DNA from: Streptomyces violaceusniger
GTDB lineage: Bacteria; Actinomycetota; Actinomycetes; Streptomycetales; Streptomycetaceae
Length of the DNA stretch: 64,000 bases
NCBI GenBank assembly: GCA_005405945.1
Contig: BJHW01000001.1
Span: forward strand, 1,178,001 to 1,242,000
Direction: 5' to 3'
The notes beneath the pieces were generated by a model. That model did not search any database. It was not told where the DNA came from and saw only the letters and a program-made list of their open reading frames with translations. A program made the position numbers and the translations under genes. Shown piece by piece: positions 19,326 to 28,344 of the stretch; position 1 is the first letter of the stretch, and each line of letters opens with the position of its first letter.

Positions 19326-20730
19326 GGAGCCTCCCCCGGACGGTCCGGACGGGGTGCGGAGTCCGGGCCCGCCGCCCGTGGCGGTGGCGGGCCGAGCGCG
19401 GTGAGGAAGTCGGCCATGTCCCGCTCCATCTCTCGCTCCACCGGACGTCGCGCCCGCCGGGCCGGGGGCTGCGGCACCGCCAGGGACGCCAGATATCCCT
19501 CGCGCAGCGCCTGCCAGGGCCCGGCGGGGCGGGCGGGTCCCTCCCCGGCGTCCGGTCGCAGGGCGTCGAGCCAGCGCGCCCGCCGGTCCCGCTGTCTGGC
19601 CGACGCGAAGCCGCGCGCCGCGAGCCCCAGCCACAGCAGGCCGAGACATCCGGGCCCCACCCACCCGGGGACGTCGTCCCAGGAGCCCGGGCTCAGTGAG
19701 GGCAGGGCCACCGCCCCGGAAACGGCCAGGAGGACCCCCAGCACGGCGGCGATCGGGGCGAGGCTTCCGGCGCCCGCGCGGCTCGCCCGGGGGGCCGACG
19801 GCGTCGCGGCCCCCGCGGGGCCGGGAGGGCCGCCGCCCCGGCCATGGGGGCGGACATGGGCTCACCCCGGGCCAGGTCGCGGAGCACCGCCTCGACCTGG
19901 TCGGCCGTCAGCCGTCCTTCGGGGTCCTTGACCAGCAGACCTTCGATCAGCGGCCGCAGCGGACCCGCGTATCTCATGGGCGGCGGCGGGTCGTTGAGCA
20001 CCGCGCTCATCACCTCGGACACCGTGTCCCCCTCGAACGGTGCGCGGCCCTCGACGGCCTCGTACAGGGTCACGCCCAGGGACCACAGGTCGGCCTCGAT
20101 CATCGCTTCCTCGGCCGCCGGGGAGGACGGGGGCGTGAACCGTTCCGGTGCCATGTAGCGGGGTGTCCCGGCCACCATGCCCTCGCGCTCGAAGACCAGG
20201 CCGAGATGGTCCACCAGCACCGGGCCGCCGTGCGGGCGGAAGAGGATGTTCAGCGGCTTGACGTCCCCGTGGGCCATGCCCATCGCGTACAGCGCGCGCA
20301 ATCCGCCCAGCACCCCCAGGCCGATCCGGGCGATCTCGGAGACGTCCGGCCGCCCGTACCACTCCCGCAGCCGGTCCGCCAGCGAACGCCGGTCGAGGCG
20401 CTCCATGACGATCCAGACCCGGCGGTCCCGCTCGGCCAGGTCGTAGATGGCGGGCAGGTGCTCATGCGCGGTCGTGGCGAGGAGGCGCACCTCACGGCGC
20501 AGCCGTTCGACCCACCGCCGGTACTCCGCCGGGTCCGGATCCTCGACCGGGTGGAGCTCCGTGACGGTGACCGGGTGGCCCAACACCGCATCGTAGGCGT
20601 CCCACACCGTGCTCAGGCCGCCCCTGCCCATGCGCTCCCGCAGCTCGTACCGGCCGCCGATCACGGTCCCGTGCGGCGATCCCGGACCACTCCCCCGCTC
20701 ATCCTCACCTGAGGTTCCCCCGGTCGTCAT
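19322..20730 (-). CDS. Hanks-type Ser/Thr kinase homologue, probable pseudokinase, with C-terminal membrane segments; apparent frameshift
   Basis: Kinase fold at residues about 25-280: glycine loop GRGGLSTVW, catalytic-loop HGDVKPLN, activation segment GTPRYMAPERF. The strand-3 lysine (normally VAVK) is Thr in VTVTELHP (about residue 56), and DFG reads DHLG. ATP binding and phosphotransfer may therefore be lost or altered. The kinase frame runs into an unrelated Arg-rich tail after LPAPRGP. Adding one base near 19823-19825 instead continues into two hydrophobic segments (IAAVLGVLLAVSGAVAL and LGLLWLGLAARGF) and a soluble tail ending at 19322, giving about 469 residues. Start ATG 20730 has GGGAGGCGG upstream. 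Confidence 0.78.
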
Positions 20731-20832
20731 CCGCCTCCCCTCACCGGCCGACTGACGCCCACAGTAAGGCGTCGTCGGGGCCGGGCGAAGAGGGTCGCGC
20801 GCACGGACACGCGTGCGGTGGAGCGCCTGGGC

Positions 20833-22314
20833 TCATGAGCCGCCCTTGCCGTAGGGCGCGCTGGTGAACACCACCGTGTCATCGGTGCCGTCGGTCACCC
20901 AGAACCGTTGCGGCTTCTCCCCGTAGAGCGTGAAGAGCGGGTCCGGCCCCCAGGCCAGCACGACCTCGTCCTTGCCGTCGTGGTCGAAGTCCCCGGCGCC
21001 GTAGAGCCTGACGGCGCGCCGCTTCTTCGGCACCTCGCGGCCGTCCACGCGGGACGGGACGGCGCGGTCGAGGGTGCGGCGGTGGGCGATCTCTCCGGGG
21101 GCGTCCGGGCGGATCGTCAGCAGTTCGGTGCCGCCGGTGCGCAGCGAGACGGCCAGTTCGTCGGTGCCGTCGCCATCGGTGTCGGCGGCGGCGAGCACAT
21201 CGCCGCCCAGCGCGGGGATCCTGATCGGCTCGGGGGTCGATCCGGCCGTGCGCCGGGTGTACACGCTCACCGACTGGCTGACGTCCGCGGGTTCGGTCTC
21301 ATAGCCCGGTTCGTCATTGCGGCTGCCGGTGTCGGCGACCGCCACATCCCGCTTCCCGTCGCCGTCGAAGTCGCCGAAGGCGATCGCGTTGCCCTTGCGG
21401 AGAGGGCGGCCGGTGGTGGCGAGGCCGTCCGGACCCGCCGTGAGCAGCGCGGACCTCATCTGGTCGGCGTCGCCCTGCTCGTGCACCACCAGACCGGTGG
21501 GCCGGTCGCCGTCGATGGCGTCGGCGTACAGCTCCGCGATCTGGCCGCCGGGGCCGAGGGGGTTGGCGTACGTCTCGGTGCGGGCCGCCTTGCCGTCGCG
21601 GCCGAACGGGCCGTACAGCACGTGGAAGTCCTTGCCGCTCTGGCGCGCGGCGGCCAGGTCGTGGTGTCCGTCCCCGTTGAAGTCGCCCGTCGCCAGGGGC
21701 CGCGAGGTCCCGAGGCCGTCGTCGGCGTCGGCCAGCCGCACCGGAGTGGCGGGGGTTCCCCGGCGTGGCCCGTCGGGGCCGCCCCAGGCGATGTAGGGCA
21801 GCGTCTGGGTGGTGATGTGCACGCGTTCGCCACTGGCCGGATCGCGCTCCTTGGTGGCAGTGACGATCACATCGGCGTAGCCGTCGCCGTCGAGATCGGC
21901 GGTGGTCGCGGAGTCCATCTCGCCCGCGGTGCCCTTCCACCCGGCGCCCGTGGGGAGGCCGAGGTCGTCACGGCCGAGCACGGTGCGGACGGCGGGGTCG
22001 GGGCCCTTCGCCGAGCCGTACACATAGGCGATGCGGCGCAGGCCGCCGAGTCCCTCGTCGCCGGAGACGATCGGGATTCGGAGCTCGGGGCGGCCGTCGC
22101 CGTTGAGGTCGTCCGCCAGCGCGCTGCCCTTGCCCCGGGGGACGGGAGCGGTCGCGGTGGGGGTGACGACGGGGGAGGCCGTGCTCTTCCCGGCCCCGTC
22201 GCCACCCTTGGTCTCGTCCTCGCCACCACCACCGCCGCACGCGGTGAGCAGCGCCAGCGCGGCGGCGCAGAGGGTGGCGGTGGCGGGGCGGAGCCCGGTG
22301 GTGGGGGATGCCAT
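20833..22314 (-). CDS. FG-GAP repeat lipoprotein (beta-propeller, calcium-binding loops)
   Basis: About 493 residues. The signal peptide ends in the lipobox LLTAC, so the protein should be lipid-anchored outside the cell. Six or more blades carry calcium-type DxDGDGxxD loops (DLNGDGRPEL, DLDGDGYADV, DFNGDGHHDL, DFDGDGKRDV, DTDGDGTDEL, DFDHDGKDEV), as in integrin-like FG-GAP/VCBS propellers. The role is probably binding to a surface or ligand. I start at ATG 22314 because it places the signal peptide at the N-terminus. Confidence 0.83.
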   Translation of the reverse strand: MASPTTGLRPATATLCAAALALLTACGGGGGEDETKGGDGAGKSTASPVVTPTATAPVPRGKGSALADDLNGDGRPELRIPIVSGDEGLGGLRRIAYVYGSAKGPDPAVRTVLGRDDLGLPTGAGWKGTAGEMDSATTADLDGDGYADVIVTATKERDPASGERVHITTQTLPYIAWGGPDGPRRGTPATPVRLADADDGLGTSRPLATGDFNGDGHHDLAAARQSGKDFHVLYGPFGRDGKAARTETYANPLGPGGQIAELYADAIDGDRPTGLVVHEQGDADQMRSALLTAGPDGLATTGRPLRKGNAIAFGDFDGDGKRDVAVADTGSRNDEPGYETEPADVSQSVSVYTRRTAGSTPEPIRIPALGGDVLAAADTDGDGTDELAVSLRTGGTELLTIRPDAPGEIAHRRTLDRAVPSRVDGREVPKKRRAVRLYGAGDFDHDGKDEVVLAWGPDPLFTLYGEKPQRFWVTDGTDDTVVFTSAPYGKGGS

Positions 22315-22366
22315 CAGGACACGACAGCGCATCCGGTGGCGACACGCCATCGGAGAGATCATTTCG

Positions 22367-23062
22367 TTACGGCGCGCTCCCCGCCAGCGGGTGTCCGCAG
22401 CGCAGATTCCACCGGCCCGCGCGGCCGCTGAGCTCCGTCGCGGTGAGCGGGGCGACGTCCAGCCGCCAGAAGGTGGGCGCGGGAAGGCCGAGGGCGTGGA
22501 CGAGCGCGGCCCGGACCACGGCCGGTTCCACGACGGCGAGCAGCCGCGCCTCACGGGCGGGGTCGGGCGGTGCGGCCGGGGGCGGGCCTTCCCGGCGTAT
22601 CTCACCGGCGGGGGTCGGCGGTGCGGCCGGTGCCGGGCTTTCCCTGCGCGTCGCACGGGCGGGGGCGGCTTGTGCCGGGTCCTCCCGCCGCGTCTCCAGC
22701 CAGGCACCGATCCGTTCCACCAGCTCCAGGAGCGTTTCGCCGCCGTGCGGCGCCGCGGCCGGGTCGGACAGCCACGCGGCCACCTCCTCCGGCGCCTCCT
22801 GCCCCACCTCGTCCAGCGAACGGCCCCGCCAGCGGCCCACGTCGAGATCGCCCAGCTCGGGCGCCACGGCGGCGTCGAGCCCCAGGGCCGTGGCGGTACC
22901 GCGGCAGCGCTCGGAGGGCGCGGTGAACGCCATGTCGTGGTGGGGCAGCGCCGCGGCCGCCGCCGCGGCCCGGCGCAATCCGGCCGCGTCCGGCGCGGCG
23001 TCGTCGAACCGCACCTGCCGCAGCGCCGCGTTGACGGCGGGCGCGACCAACGTGATCCGCAC
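22367..23062 (-). CDS. Histidine-phosphatase-family protein lacking catalytic histidines
   Basis: About 231 residues from GTG 23062. It keeps the family skeleton: SERCRGTA (phosphate-binding Arg region), ELGDLDVGRWRGRSLDE and HGGETLLELVERIGAWL. The N-terminal RHG is replaced by LVAPAVN, and the late catalytic His becomes Glu in VVEPAVVRAAL. Phosphatase activity is therefore unlikely. Between these parts lies a Pro/Ala/Arg insertion of three imperfect repeats (TRREDPAQAAPARA, TRRESPAPAAPP, IRREGPPPAAPP), apparently expanded by DNA duplication. Related actinobacterial proteins occur near cobalt/cobalamin genes; none is present here. Confidence 0.72.
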   Translation of the reverse strand: MRITLVAPAVNAALRQVRFDDAAPDAAGLRRAAAAAAALPHHDMAFTAPSERCRGTATALGLDAAVAPELGDLDVGRWRGRSLDEVGQEAPEEVAAWLSDPAAAPHGGETLLELVERIGAWLETRREDPAQAAPARATRRESPAPAAPPTPAGEIRREGPPPAAPPDPAREARLLAVVEPAVVRAALVHALGLPAPTFWRLDVAPLTATELSGRAGRWNLRCGHPLAGSAP

Positions 23063-23187
23063 CACCCAGCCCCTCCTCATCCGCGATCCGCACCCTTCGC
23101 CCACGTGGAGGGCGCCTTCCGGGATCCGCGCCGGAGCGGCGGACGACCGTCGCGCCCACCGTCTCATGGCGGAGACACCGGCGTGAC

Positions 23188-23212
23188 CCGGGTGGCGGAT
23201 TGCGCCACCCGG
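23188..23212. promoter_or_regulatory. GC-rich hairpin in divergent promoter region
   Basis: Perfect 10-bp stem CCGGGTGGCG / CGCCACCCGG with a 5-base loop between the divergent phosphatase-like and MBL-Rieske genes. It is downstream of neither gene, so it is more likely an operator or leader structure than a terminator. Confidence 0.35.
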
Positions 23213-23297
23213 CAAGCCCAGCCGCGGATGCACACGGCCATGAACCCCGACAGGGTGGAGATATCGGACATCACCGACCGGTTTGGGGTGCTGTGGT

Positions 23298-24836
23298 ATG
23301 CGCGTGACCGGACTTGGGCATGCTGGGCTGTTCATCGAGACCGCGGCGGGGTCGGTGCTCTGCGATCCATGGGCCAACCCCGCCTTCTTCGGCTCCTGGT
23401 TTCCCTTCCCCGACAACACCGATCTGGACTGGGCGCACTACGGGCGCGCGGCGGACTATCTCTATGTCTCTCATCTCCACCGCGACCACTTCGACGCGGA
23501 GAACCTGCGCCGGAGCGTGCGCAAGAACGTCACCGTGCTGCTTCCGGCCTTCGCCACCGATGAGCTGGAACGCGCGCTGAGCGCGCTCGGTTTCACCAAC
23601 TTCCTCCGCGTCCCCTCCGGGACACCGGTCGAGCGCGACGGTCTGCGCATCATGATCACCGCGCTGACCGGCCCCGGGGACGGACCCATCGGAGACTCCG
23701 CGCTCTCGCTGGACGACGGCCGGACCGTGCTGCTCAACCAGAACGACGCCCATCCGCTGGACATCGCGGCGATCCGGGAGTTCGGCGAGGTGGACGCGTA
23801 CTTCGTCCAGTTCTCCGGGGCGATCTGGTACCCGATGGTGTACCAGCTGCCGCTCTCCGCCAAGAAGGAGTTCGCCGCGCGCAAGCGGCAGGGGCAGTTC
23901 GACCGGGCGCTGCGCTACATCGACGCGGTGGAAGCCAAGCATGTGTTCCCCAACGCGGGCCCGCCGTGCTTCCTGGACGACGAGCTCTTCGAGCACAACG
24001 GCACCGGTCAGGACGGGGAGAGCATCTTCGTGGACCAGCTGGAGTTCCTGCGCCAGCTGGGCCGGGCGCGCCCGCGGGTGACGGCGCATCTGCTGCTGCC
24101 GGGGACGGTGGCGGAGCCGGAGGGCACCGCGTGCAAGCTCACCCACCGCTACACCGAGACGGAGATCGAGCACATCTTCGGCGAGAAGCCCGCGTACCTG
24201 CGGGAGTTCGCCCGCCGGCAGCAGCCCGCGCTCGCCGCCGAGCGCGCCTCACGGTCCCCCGCACTGCCGCGCGAGCGGCTGCTGGCCGAGCTGAAGCAGT
24301 GGTGGGAACCGCTGCTGACCAGGGCCGACCGGATCTGCGCGGGCGTCGGCGGCCCGGCGCGGCTGGATGTGGGCGAGGTGCCGATCGTGATCGACTTCCC
24401 GGCGCGGGAAGTCCGCCTCTGGGACGGTGAGCGCTGCCGCTACACGCTCTCCACCTCGGCCGATCTGGTGGCCACCAACATCGAGCGGCGCGAGGTGGAC
24501 TGGTCCAACAGCCTGCTGCTGTCAATGCGGTTCACCGCCAGCCGGATCGGGCCGTACAACGAGTTCCTGTACGTGTTCTTCAAGTGCCTGTCGATGGAGC
24601 GCATCGAGTACGTGGAGAACTACTACGACTCCTGCCAGGACGACGGCCAGGACATCGTGCTGGACGGCTGGCGGGTGCAGCGGCGCTGTCCCCATCTGCG
24701 GGCCGACCTCGGCCGGTTCGGGCAGATCGAGGGCGAGGTGCTCACCTGCACCCTGCACGGCTGGCGCTACGACCTGACCACGGGCCGCTGTCTGACCGCG
24801 GACGGACACGACATCCGCGCCTCGGCCGTGTCGTGA
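23298..24836 (+). CDS. MBL-fold and Rieske two-domain protein
   Basis: About 512 residues from ATG 23298. The N-terminal half is a metallo-beta-lactamase fold with YVSHLHRDHFD (metal ligands) and later DAYFVQFSGAIWYPM. The C-terminal end is a Rieske [2Fe-2S] domain with CPHLRAD and CTLHGWRYD. The combination recalls CMP-sialic acid hydroxylase, which has the same two folds in the opposite order. The linker region (IVIDFPAREVRLWDGERC) is not recognisable. This predicts a redox-linked hydrolase or oxygenase of unknown substrate; no reductase partner is adjacent. Confidence 0.8.
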   Translation: MRVTGLGHAGLFIETAAGSVLCDPWANPAFFGSWFPFPDNTDLDWAHYGRAADYLYVSHLHRDHFDAENLRRSVRKNVTVLLPAFATDELERALSALGFTNFLRVPSGTPVERDGLRIMITALTGPGDGPIGDSALSLDDGRTVLLNQNDAHPLDIAAIREFGEVDAYFVQFSGAIWYPMVYQLPLSAKKEFAARKRQGQFDRALRYIDAVEAKHVFPNAGPPCFLDDELFEHNGTGQDGESIFVDQLEFLRQLGRARPRVTAHLLLPGTVAEPEGTACKLTHRYTETEIEHIFGEKPAYLREFARRQQPALAAERASRSPALPRERLLAELKQWWEPLLTRADRICAGVGGPARLDVGEVPIVIDFPAREVRLWDGERCRYTLSTSADLVATNIERREVDWSNSLLLSMRFTASRIGPYNEFLYVFFKCLSMERIEYVENYYDSCQDDGQDIVLDGWRVQRRCPHLRADLGRFGQIEGEVLTCTLHGWRYDLTTGRCLTADGHDIRASAVS

Positions 24837-24874
24837 CCCGCCGGGCCGGGCCGTGACCCCCGCCGGGCCGGGCC
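24833..24874 (+). repeat. Tandem duplication containing the stop codon
   Basis: A 20-bp unit (24833-24852, beginning GTGACCCGCCGGG) is repeated as a 22-bp unit (24853-24874). The first contains the real TGA of the MBL-Rieske gene and the second repeats it. Confidence 0.75.
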
Positions 24875-24899
24875 GTGGCGGCGATCGCCACCACGGCCC
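24870..24899 (+). terminator. Terminator hairpin
   Basis: 9-bp stem GGGCCGTGG (24870-24878) / CCACGGCCC (24891-24899), with the inner palindrome GGCGATCGCC in the loop. It lies just after the stop-codon repeat. Confidence 0.6.
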
Positions 24900-24975
24900 G
24901 CCGAGTTGCCCTGGAGCGCTCTTCAACTCCTAGCGTCGGCGCACGTCACGACACGACCGACGCAAGGGGACCACC

Positions 24976-26037
24976 ATGCGCTGCACACTGTTCGGCAGGA
25001 CCGGCCTCCGGGTGAGCGAGCTGAGCCTGGGTGCCATGACCTTCGGCGAGGACTGGGGCTGGGGGGCCGCCAAGGAGACCAGCCGACGGCTGCTGGACCG
25101 CTACGCGGAGGCGGGCGGCAACTTCGTCGACACCGCCAACAACTACACCGGCGGCAGTTCGGAGGCCATTCTCGGCGAGCTGCTCCAGGGCCGCCGGGAC
25201 AGCTTCGTCCTGGCCAGCAAGTACACCTGCGCGACCCACGCGGGCGATGTGAACGCGGCGGGCAATCACCGCAAGAACCTGGTCCGTTCGGTGGAGGACA
25301 GCCTGGAGCGGCTGCGCACCGACCGCCTCGATGTCCTGTGGGTGCACGCCCGGGACAACTTCACCCCCGTCGAGGAGGTGATGCGGGCGCTCGACGATCT
25401 GGTACGGGCCGGAAAGGTGCTGTACATCGGGGTGTCCGACTGGCCCGCCTGGGAGATCGCCCAGGCCAACACGCTCGCCGAACTGCGCGGCTGGACCTGC
25501 TTCGCGGGCTCGCAGCTCCGCTACAACCTGTTGGAGCGCACCCCCGAGCGCGAACTCCTCCCGCAGGCGCGCGCCTTCGACCTGGCCGTGCTGGCGTGGG
25601 GCCCGCTCGCGGGCGGCAAGCTCACCGGCAAGTACCGCCGTGGTGAACCGGGACGGCTGTCCACCCACGCCACCTGGGACGACCGCACGGAACACAACGA
25701 GGAGGCCACCATCACCGCGGTGCTGGAGATCGCCGAACAGGGCGGCTGGACCCCGGCCCAGGTGGCGCTGGCCTGGCTGCGCGGCCGCCCCGGCACCGTG
25801 GTCCCGATCGTCGGCGTCACCCGGGAGTCCCAGCTCGCCGACGCCCTCGGATCCGTCGACGTCCGGCTCGACGCCGCCGCCGTGGCGCGGCTGGACGAGG
25901 TCAGCGCGGTGCCGCTGGGCTTCCCGCACGACTTCGTACGGGACCCGGGCATCACCGAGAACATCTACGGCGACCGCTGGGCCGAGATCGATGACCGCCG
26001 CTCCACCCACCGCCGCGCCACGAGCGGAATCCTCTAG
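24976..26037 (+). CDS. Aldo/keto reductase
   Basis: 353-residue NADPH-dependent oxidoreductase of the AKR superfamily. The catalytic tetrad is recognisable: Asp in FVDTANN, Tyr just after (NNYTGG), Lys in LASKYT and His in LWVHARD. The cofactor-binding end has VVPIVGVTRESQLADAL. It resembles the YhdN/AKR11-12 type. The start ATG follows AAGGGG. No pathway context is visible. Confidence 0.88.
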   Translation: MRCTLFGRTGLRVSELSLGAMTFGEDWGWGAAKETSRRLLDRYAEAGGNFVDTANNYTGGSSEAILGELLQGRRDSFVLASKYTCATHAGDVNAAGNHRKNLVRSVEDSLERLRTDRLDVLWVHARDNFTPVEEVMRALDDLVRAGKVLYIGVSDWPAWEIAQANTLAELRGWTCFAGSQLRYNLLERTPERELLPQARAFDLAVLAWGPLAGGKLTGKYRRGEPGRLSTHATWDDRTEHNEEATITAVLEIAEQGGWTPAQVALAWLRGRPGTVVPIVGVTRESQLADALGSVDVRLDAAAVARLDEVSAVPLGFPHDFVRDPGITENIYGDRWAEIDDRRSTHRRATSGIL

Positions 26038-26040
26038 GGG

Positions 26041-26160
26041 GTGTCCGACGGGTCTCGACGCCTGGGGCGAGCTGTTCCCCTCCCCGCCCCTTCCCTCAAC
26101 TGGAGCTCCGCCCGGACCCCGGGGCGCGGGGGCGAAGCTCCTGCCACGCGGCGGCCACCC
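26041..26160. repeat. Dispersed intergenic palindromic repeat, copy 1 (partial)
   Basis: Contains a 21-base pyrimidine-rich arm at 26075-26095 (TTCCCCTCCCC..CCTTCCC) followed by GGAGCTCCGCCCGGACCCC. The arm is the exact reverse complement of the right arm of the copy at 32927-33020. Similar GC palindromes recur between genes in Streptomyces genomes. This copy lacks a matching right arm, so it is degenerate. Confidence 0.65.
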
Positions 26161-26264
26161 CGTAGGAGCGCGTTCGGCGGCAGCGCGCGCCGCGCCCCGG
26201 TGGCACGGGCCGTCCCTACGATGGGTGGGGCCAGCGACGACCTGTACGACAGGAGCGATCCGCC

Positions 26265-26971
26265 ATGCCCGAGGCCCGAAGCCGACCGGCTCCCCCGCCC
26301 GCCAGAACGTCACCTTCCCCAGCGCCGGGGCCACCGCGCACGGCTATCTGGCGCTGCCGCCGTCCGGGCAGGGCCCCGGGTTGATCGTCATCCAGGAGTG
26401 GTGGGGCCTGGACCACCACATCGCCGATGTCACCGACCGGCTGGCCGCTGAGGGCTTCGTCGCGCTGGCGCCCGATCTGTACGGGGGCAGCGTCGCCCAT
26501 AACGCCGACGAGGCGTACCGGATGATGCGGGAACTGCCGGTGGGCCGCGGGGTCGAGCTGCTCTCCGGGGCGGTGGACCATCTCCTCGGCCGACCCGAGG
26601 TCACCTCCGCCGCCGTGGGGGCGGTCGGCTTCTGCATGGGCGGCGGCTTCGTGCTGTATCTGGCCGCCGCCGATTCCCGGGTCAGCGCGGCGGTGCCCTT
26701 CTACGGCGTCATCCAGGGCGAGCTGCCGGACTTCTCCGGACTGCGGGCCGACATCCTGGGCCATTTCGGAGAGAACGACAACTCCATTCCGCTGGACGGT
26801 CTGGAGCGGCTGCGCCGGGTCGTGCGGGAGGAGTCCGGCGTGGAGCCGGATTTCCGGCTCTACCCCGCGGGTCACGCCTTCTTCAATGACGAGCGCCCGT
26901 CCTATCACGCGGAATCCGCGGCATCCGCCTGGCGGAGCACGCTGGGCTTCCTGCACCAGCGGCTGGACTGA
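26265..26971 (+). CDS. Dienelactone hydrolase family protein, apparent frameshift near the start
   Basis: Alpha/beta hydrolase of about 236 residues. The nucleophile Cys is in VGFCMGGGF, the Glu region in VIQEWWGLDHHI, the acid in GHFGENDNSIP and the His in YPAGHAFFND, all in the dienelactone hydrolase pattern. The only start with a good ribosome-binding site (AGGAG) is ATG 26265, which is in another frame. Adding one C to the C5 run at 26292-26296 links MPEARSRPAP to PARQNVTFPS and restores the usual N-terminus. An unassisted alternative is GTG 26225, in frame but without a ribosome-binding site. Confidence 0.83.
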
Positions 26972-26991
26972 TGAAATCGGCTTGCCCCCGG

Positions 26992-27030
26992 AAAGGGCCT
27001 TAAGGCTTCATGAAGCCTTAAGGCCCTTTT
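26992..27030. terminator. Perfect 38-bp palindromic terminator
   Basis: AAAGGGCCTTAAGGCTTCA (26992-27010) is followed immediately by its exact reverse complement (27011-27029), then another T. It is much more AT-rich than its surroundings. It would terminate the dienelactone hydrolase transcript. Confidence 0.85.
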
Positions 27031-27160
27031 AAGGTCGGGCCCGGAGAACCCACCGCCGTTCAATTCTCAACCACATTTCCCCGAAAAATTACCGCCCGGC
27101 CCTGAGACGACTCCGGCATCCGCCCGTATGGCATGGCGGACAGCTCGAAAAGGAGTCGAC

Positions 27161-27838
27161 ATGACACGCAAAAGGACACTCAGCGGCAAGAAGAAGCTCG
27201 GCCTGCTGATCGGTTCGCTGGCGCTGGCGGGCACCGGCGCCGGGGTGCTGGCCGCCACCAGCAACGCCAGCACCGAGGGGGCGGCGCAGTCCTCGACGGC
27301 CTGCGCCGGGCTGGAGCAGGCTCTGGCCAACAACGAGAAGTTCATCGCCGATCAGCAGGCCAACCCGGATGCGCAGTCACCGGCGCGGATAGCCAACCGG
27401 CAGGACGTCATCGAGGAGATCAAGCGGAAGCAGCGGGCTTCGGGCTGCGCCGTCGACGAGGCCGCGGGCCAGGCGGAGGGGGTCGCGGGCCAGGACGAGG
27501 CGGCGGCCCCGGCCGAGGGCGGCGCCTCCGCATCGGCCTCCGCATCGGCGGGGGCCTCGGACTCCGGGGCCGGTGACGCCGGGGCCTCGGGCGAGGTCGT
27601 CTGCGCGGGGTCGACCGTCACCCTGTCCGGCGAGGGCGGGGCCCCGGCCGCCTCCAGCAATGAGTTCCCGGTCGGCACCAAGCTCAAGGTGACCAACCTC
27701 GACAACGACAAGTCGACAACCGTCTCCGTCACTTCGACCTCGGGCAGCTGCGCCCTGCTCAACAACGCCGCCTTCGAGCAGGTCCGTGAGCCGGGCAAAT
27801 TCCTGATCCGCAACGCGCGCATCGAACGCGTGGGCTGA
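27161..27838 (+). CDS. Secreted protein of unknown function
   Basis: About 225 residues with an AAAAGGAG ribosome-binding site. The signal peptide (KKLGLLIGSLALAGTGAGVL) is followed by a helical region with two Cys (STACAGLEQALANNEKFI..ASGCAVDE). Next is a low-complexity Ala/Ser/Gly spacer, then a small beta domain with two Cys (EVVCAGSTVTLSGEG..SGSCALLN) ending FLIRNARIERVG. I recognise no family. The paired cysteines suggest disulfides in an extracellular protein. Confidence 0.72.
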   Translation: MTRKRTLSGKKKLGLLIGSLALAGTGAGVLAATSNASTEGAAQSSTACAGLEQALANNEKFIADQQANPDAQSPARIANRQDVIEEIKRKQRASGCAVDEAAGQAEGVAGQDEAAAPAEGGASASASASAGASDSGAGDAGASGEVVCAGSTVTLSGEGGAPAASSNEFPVGTKLKVTNLDNDKSTTVSVTSTSGSCALLNNAAFEQVREPGKFLIRNARIERVG

Positions 27839-27844
27839 TCCGGC

Positions 27845-27880
27845 CACACCGGCCGCCGCGCGGCGGCCGCGGCCGGTGTG
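27845..27880 (+). terminator. Terminator hairpin
   Basis: CACACCGGCC (27845-27854) pairs with GGCCGGTGTG (27871-27880) around a GC-rich loop that is itself palindromic (GCCGCGCGGC), directly after the secreted-protein stop. Confidence 0.75.
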
Positions 27881-28344
27881 CCACGGGGGTGCACACCGGC
27901 CGTTCGGCGGTCCGTCCCGCATGGGCGCGAACCGCCGATCTGAGCACCATGTCCCACTGTGACCGGTATCGCAGGGTGAGGCCGCCACACCTGGGTACCC
28001 GCTCGCCATGGACAGAAATGAGCAGCCGATGCTCACTCCCGATCTGCCGCCGGTCGTCGACGTACCGGACCTGACCTTCCCCCCTCAGGGACGTCACTCC
28101 GATGAGTCGAAGCGCGCGGCGGAGCGGAACGGTGACAAGGAAACCCCCACCTCCGCCCCCACCCCTCCCCGGAGCAGCGCCGCTTGGCGGCGTGACGGAC
28201 GCCCCCCAGCCCGCGACCGATCCCCTCGCGTCGCCGCCCCGACGGCCGGAGCCGCCGGGATGATCTCGCGCACTCCCCGTGTTGTTCATCGGCACGGGGA
28301 GACGCAAGGCGAGTCTTCGCACACGAGACGAGGGGACGGACATC
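27881..28344. other. Gene-poor interval with only a doubtful small ORF
   Basis: About 460 bases between the terminator and the deazaflavin-oxidoreductase start. The plus strand has one open frame, 28008-28361, of about 117 residues (second ATG at 28029 begins MLTPDLPPVVDVPDL). It lacks a clear ribosome-binding site, becomes Arg/Pro/Ala-rich and overlaps the next gene. I see no RNA gene or repeat here. Confidence 0.4.
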
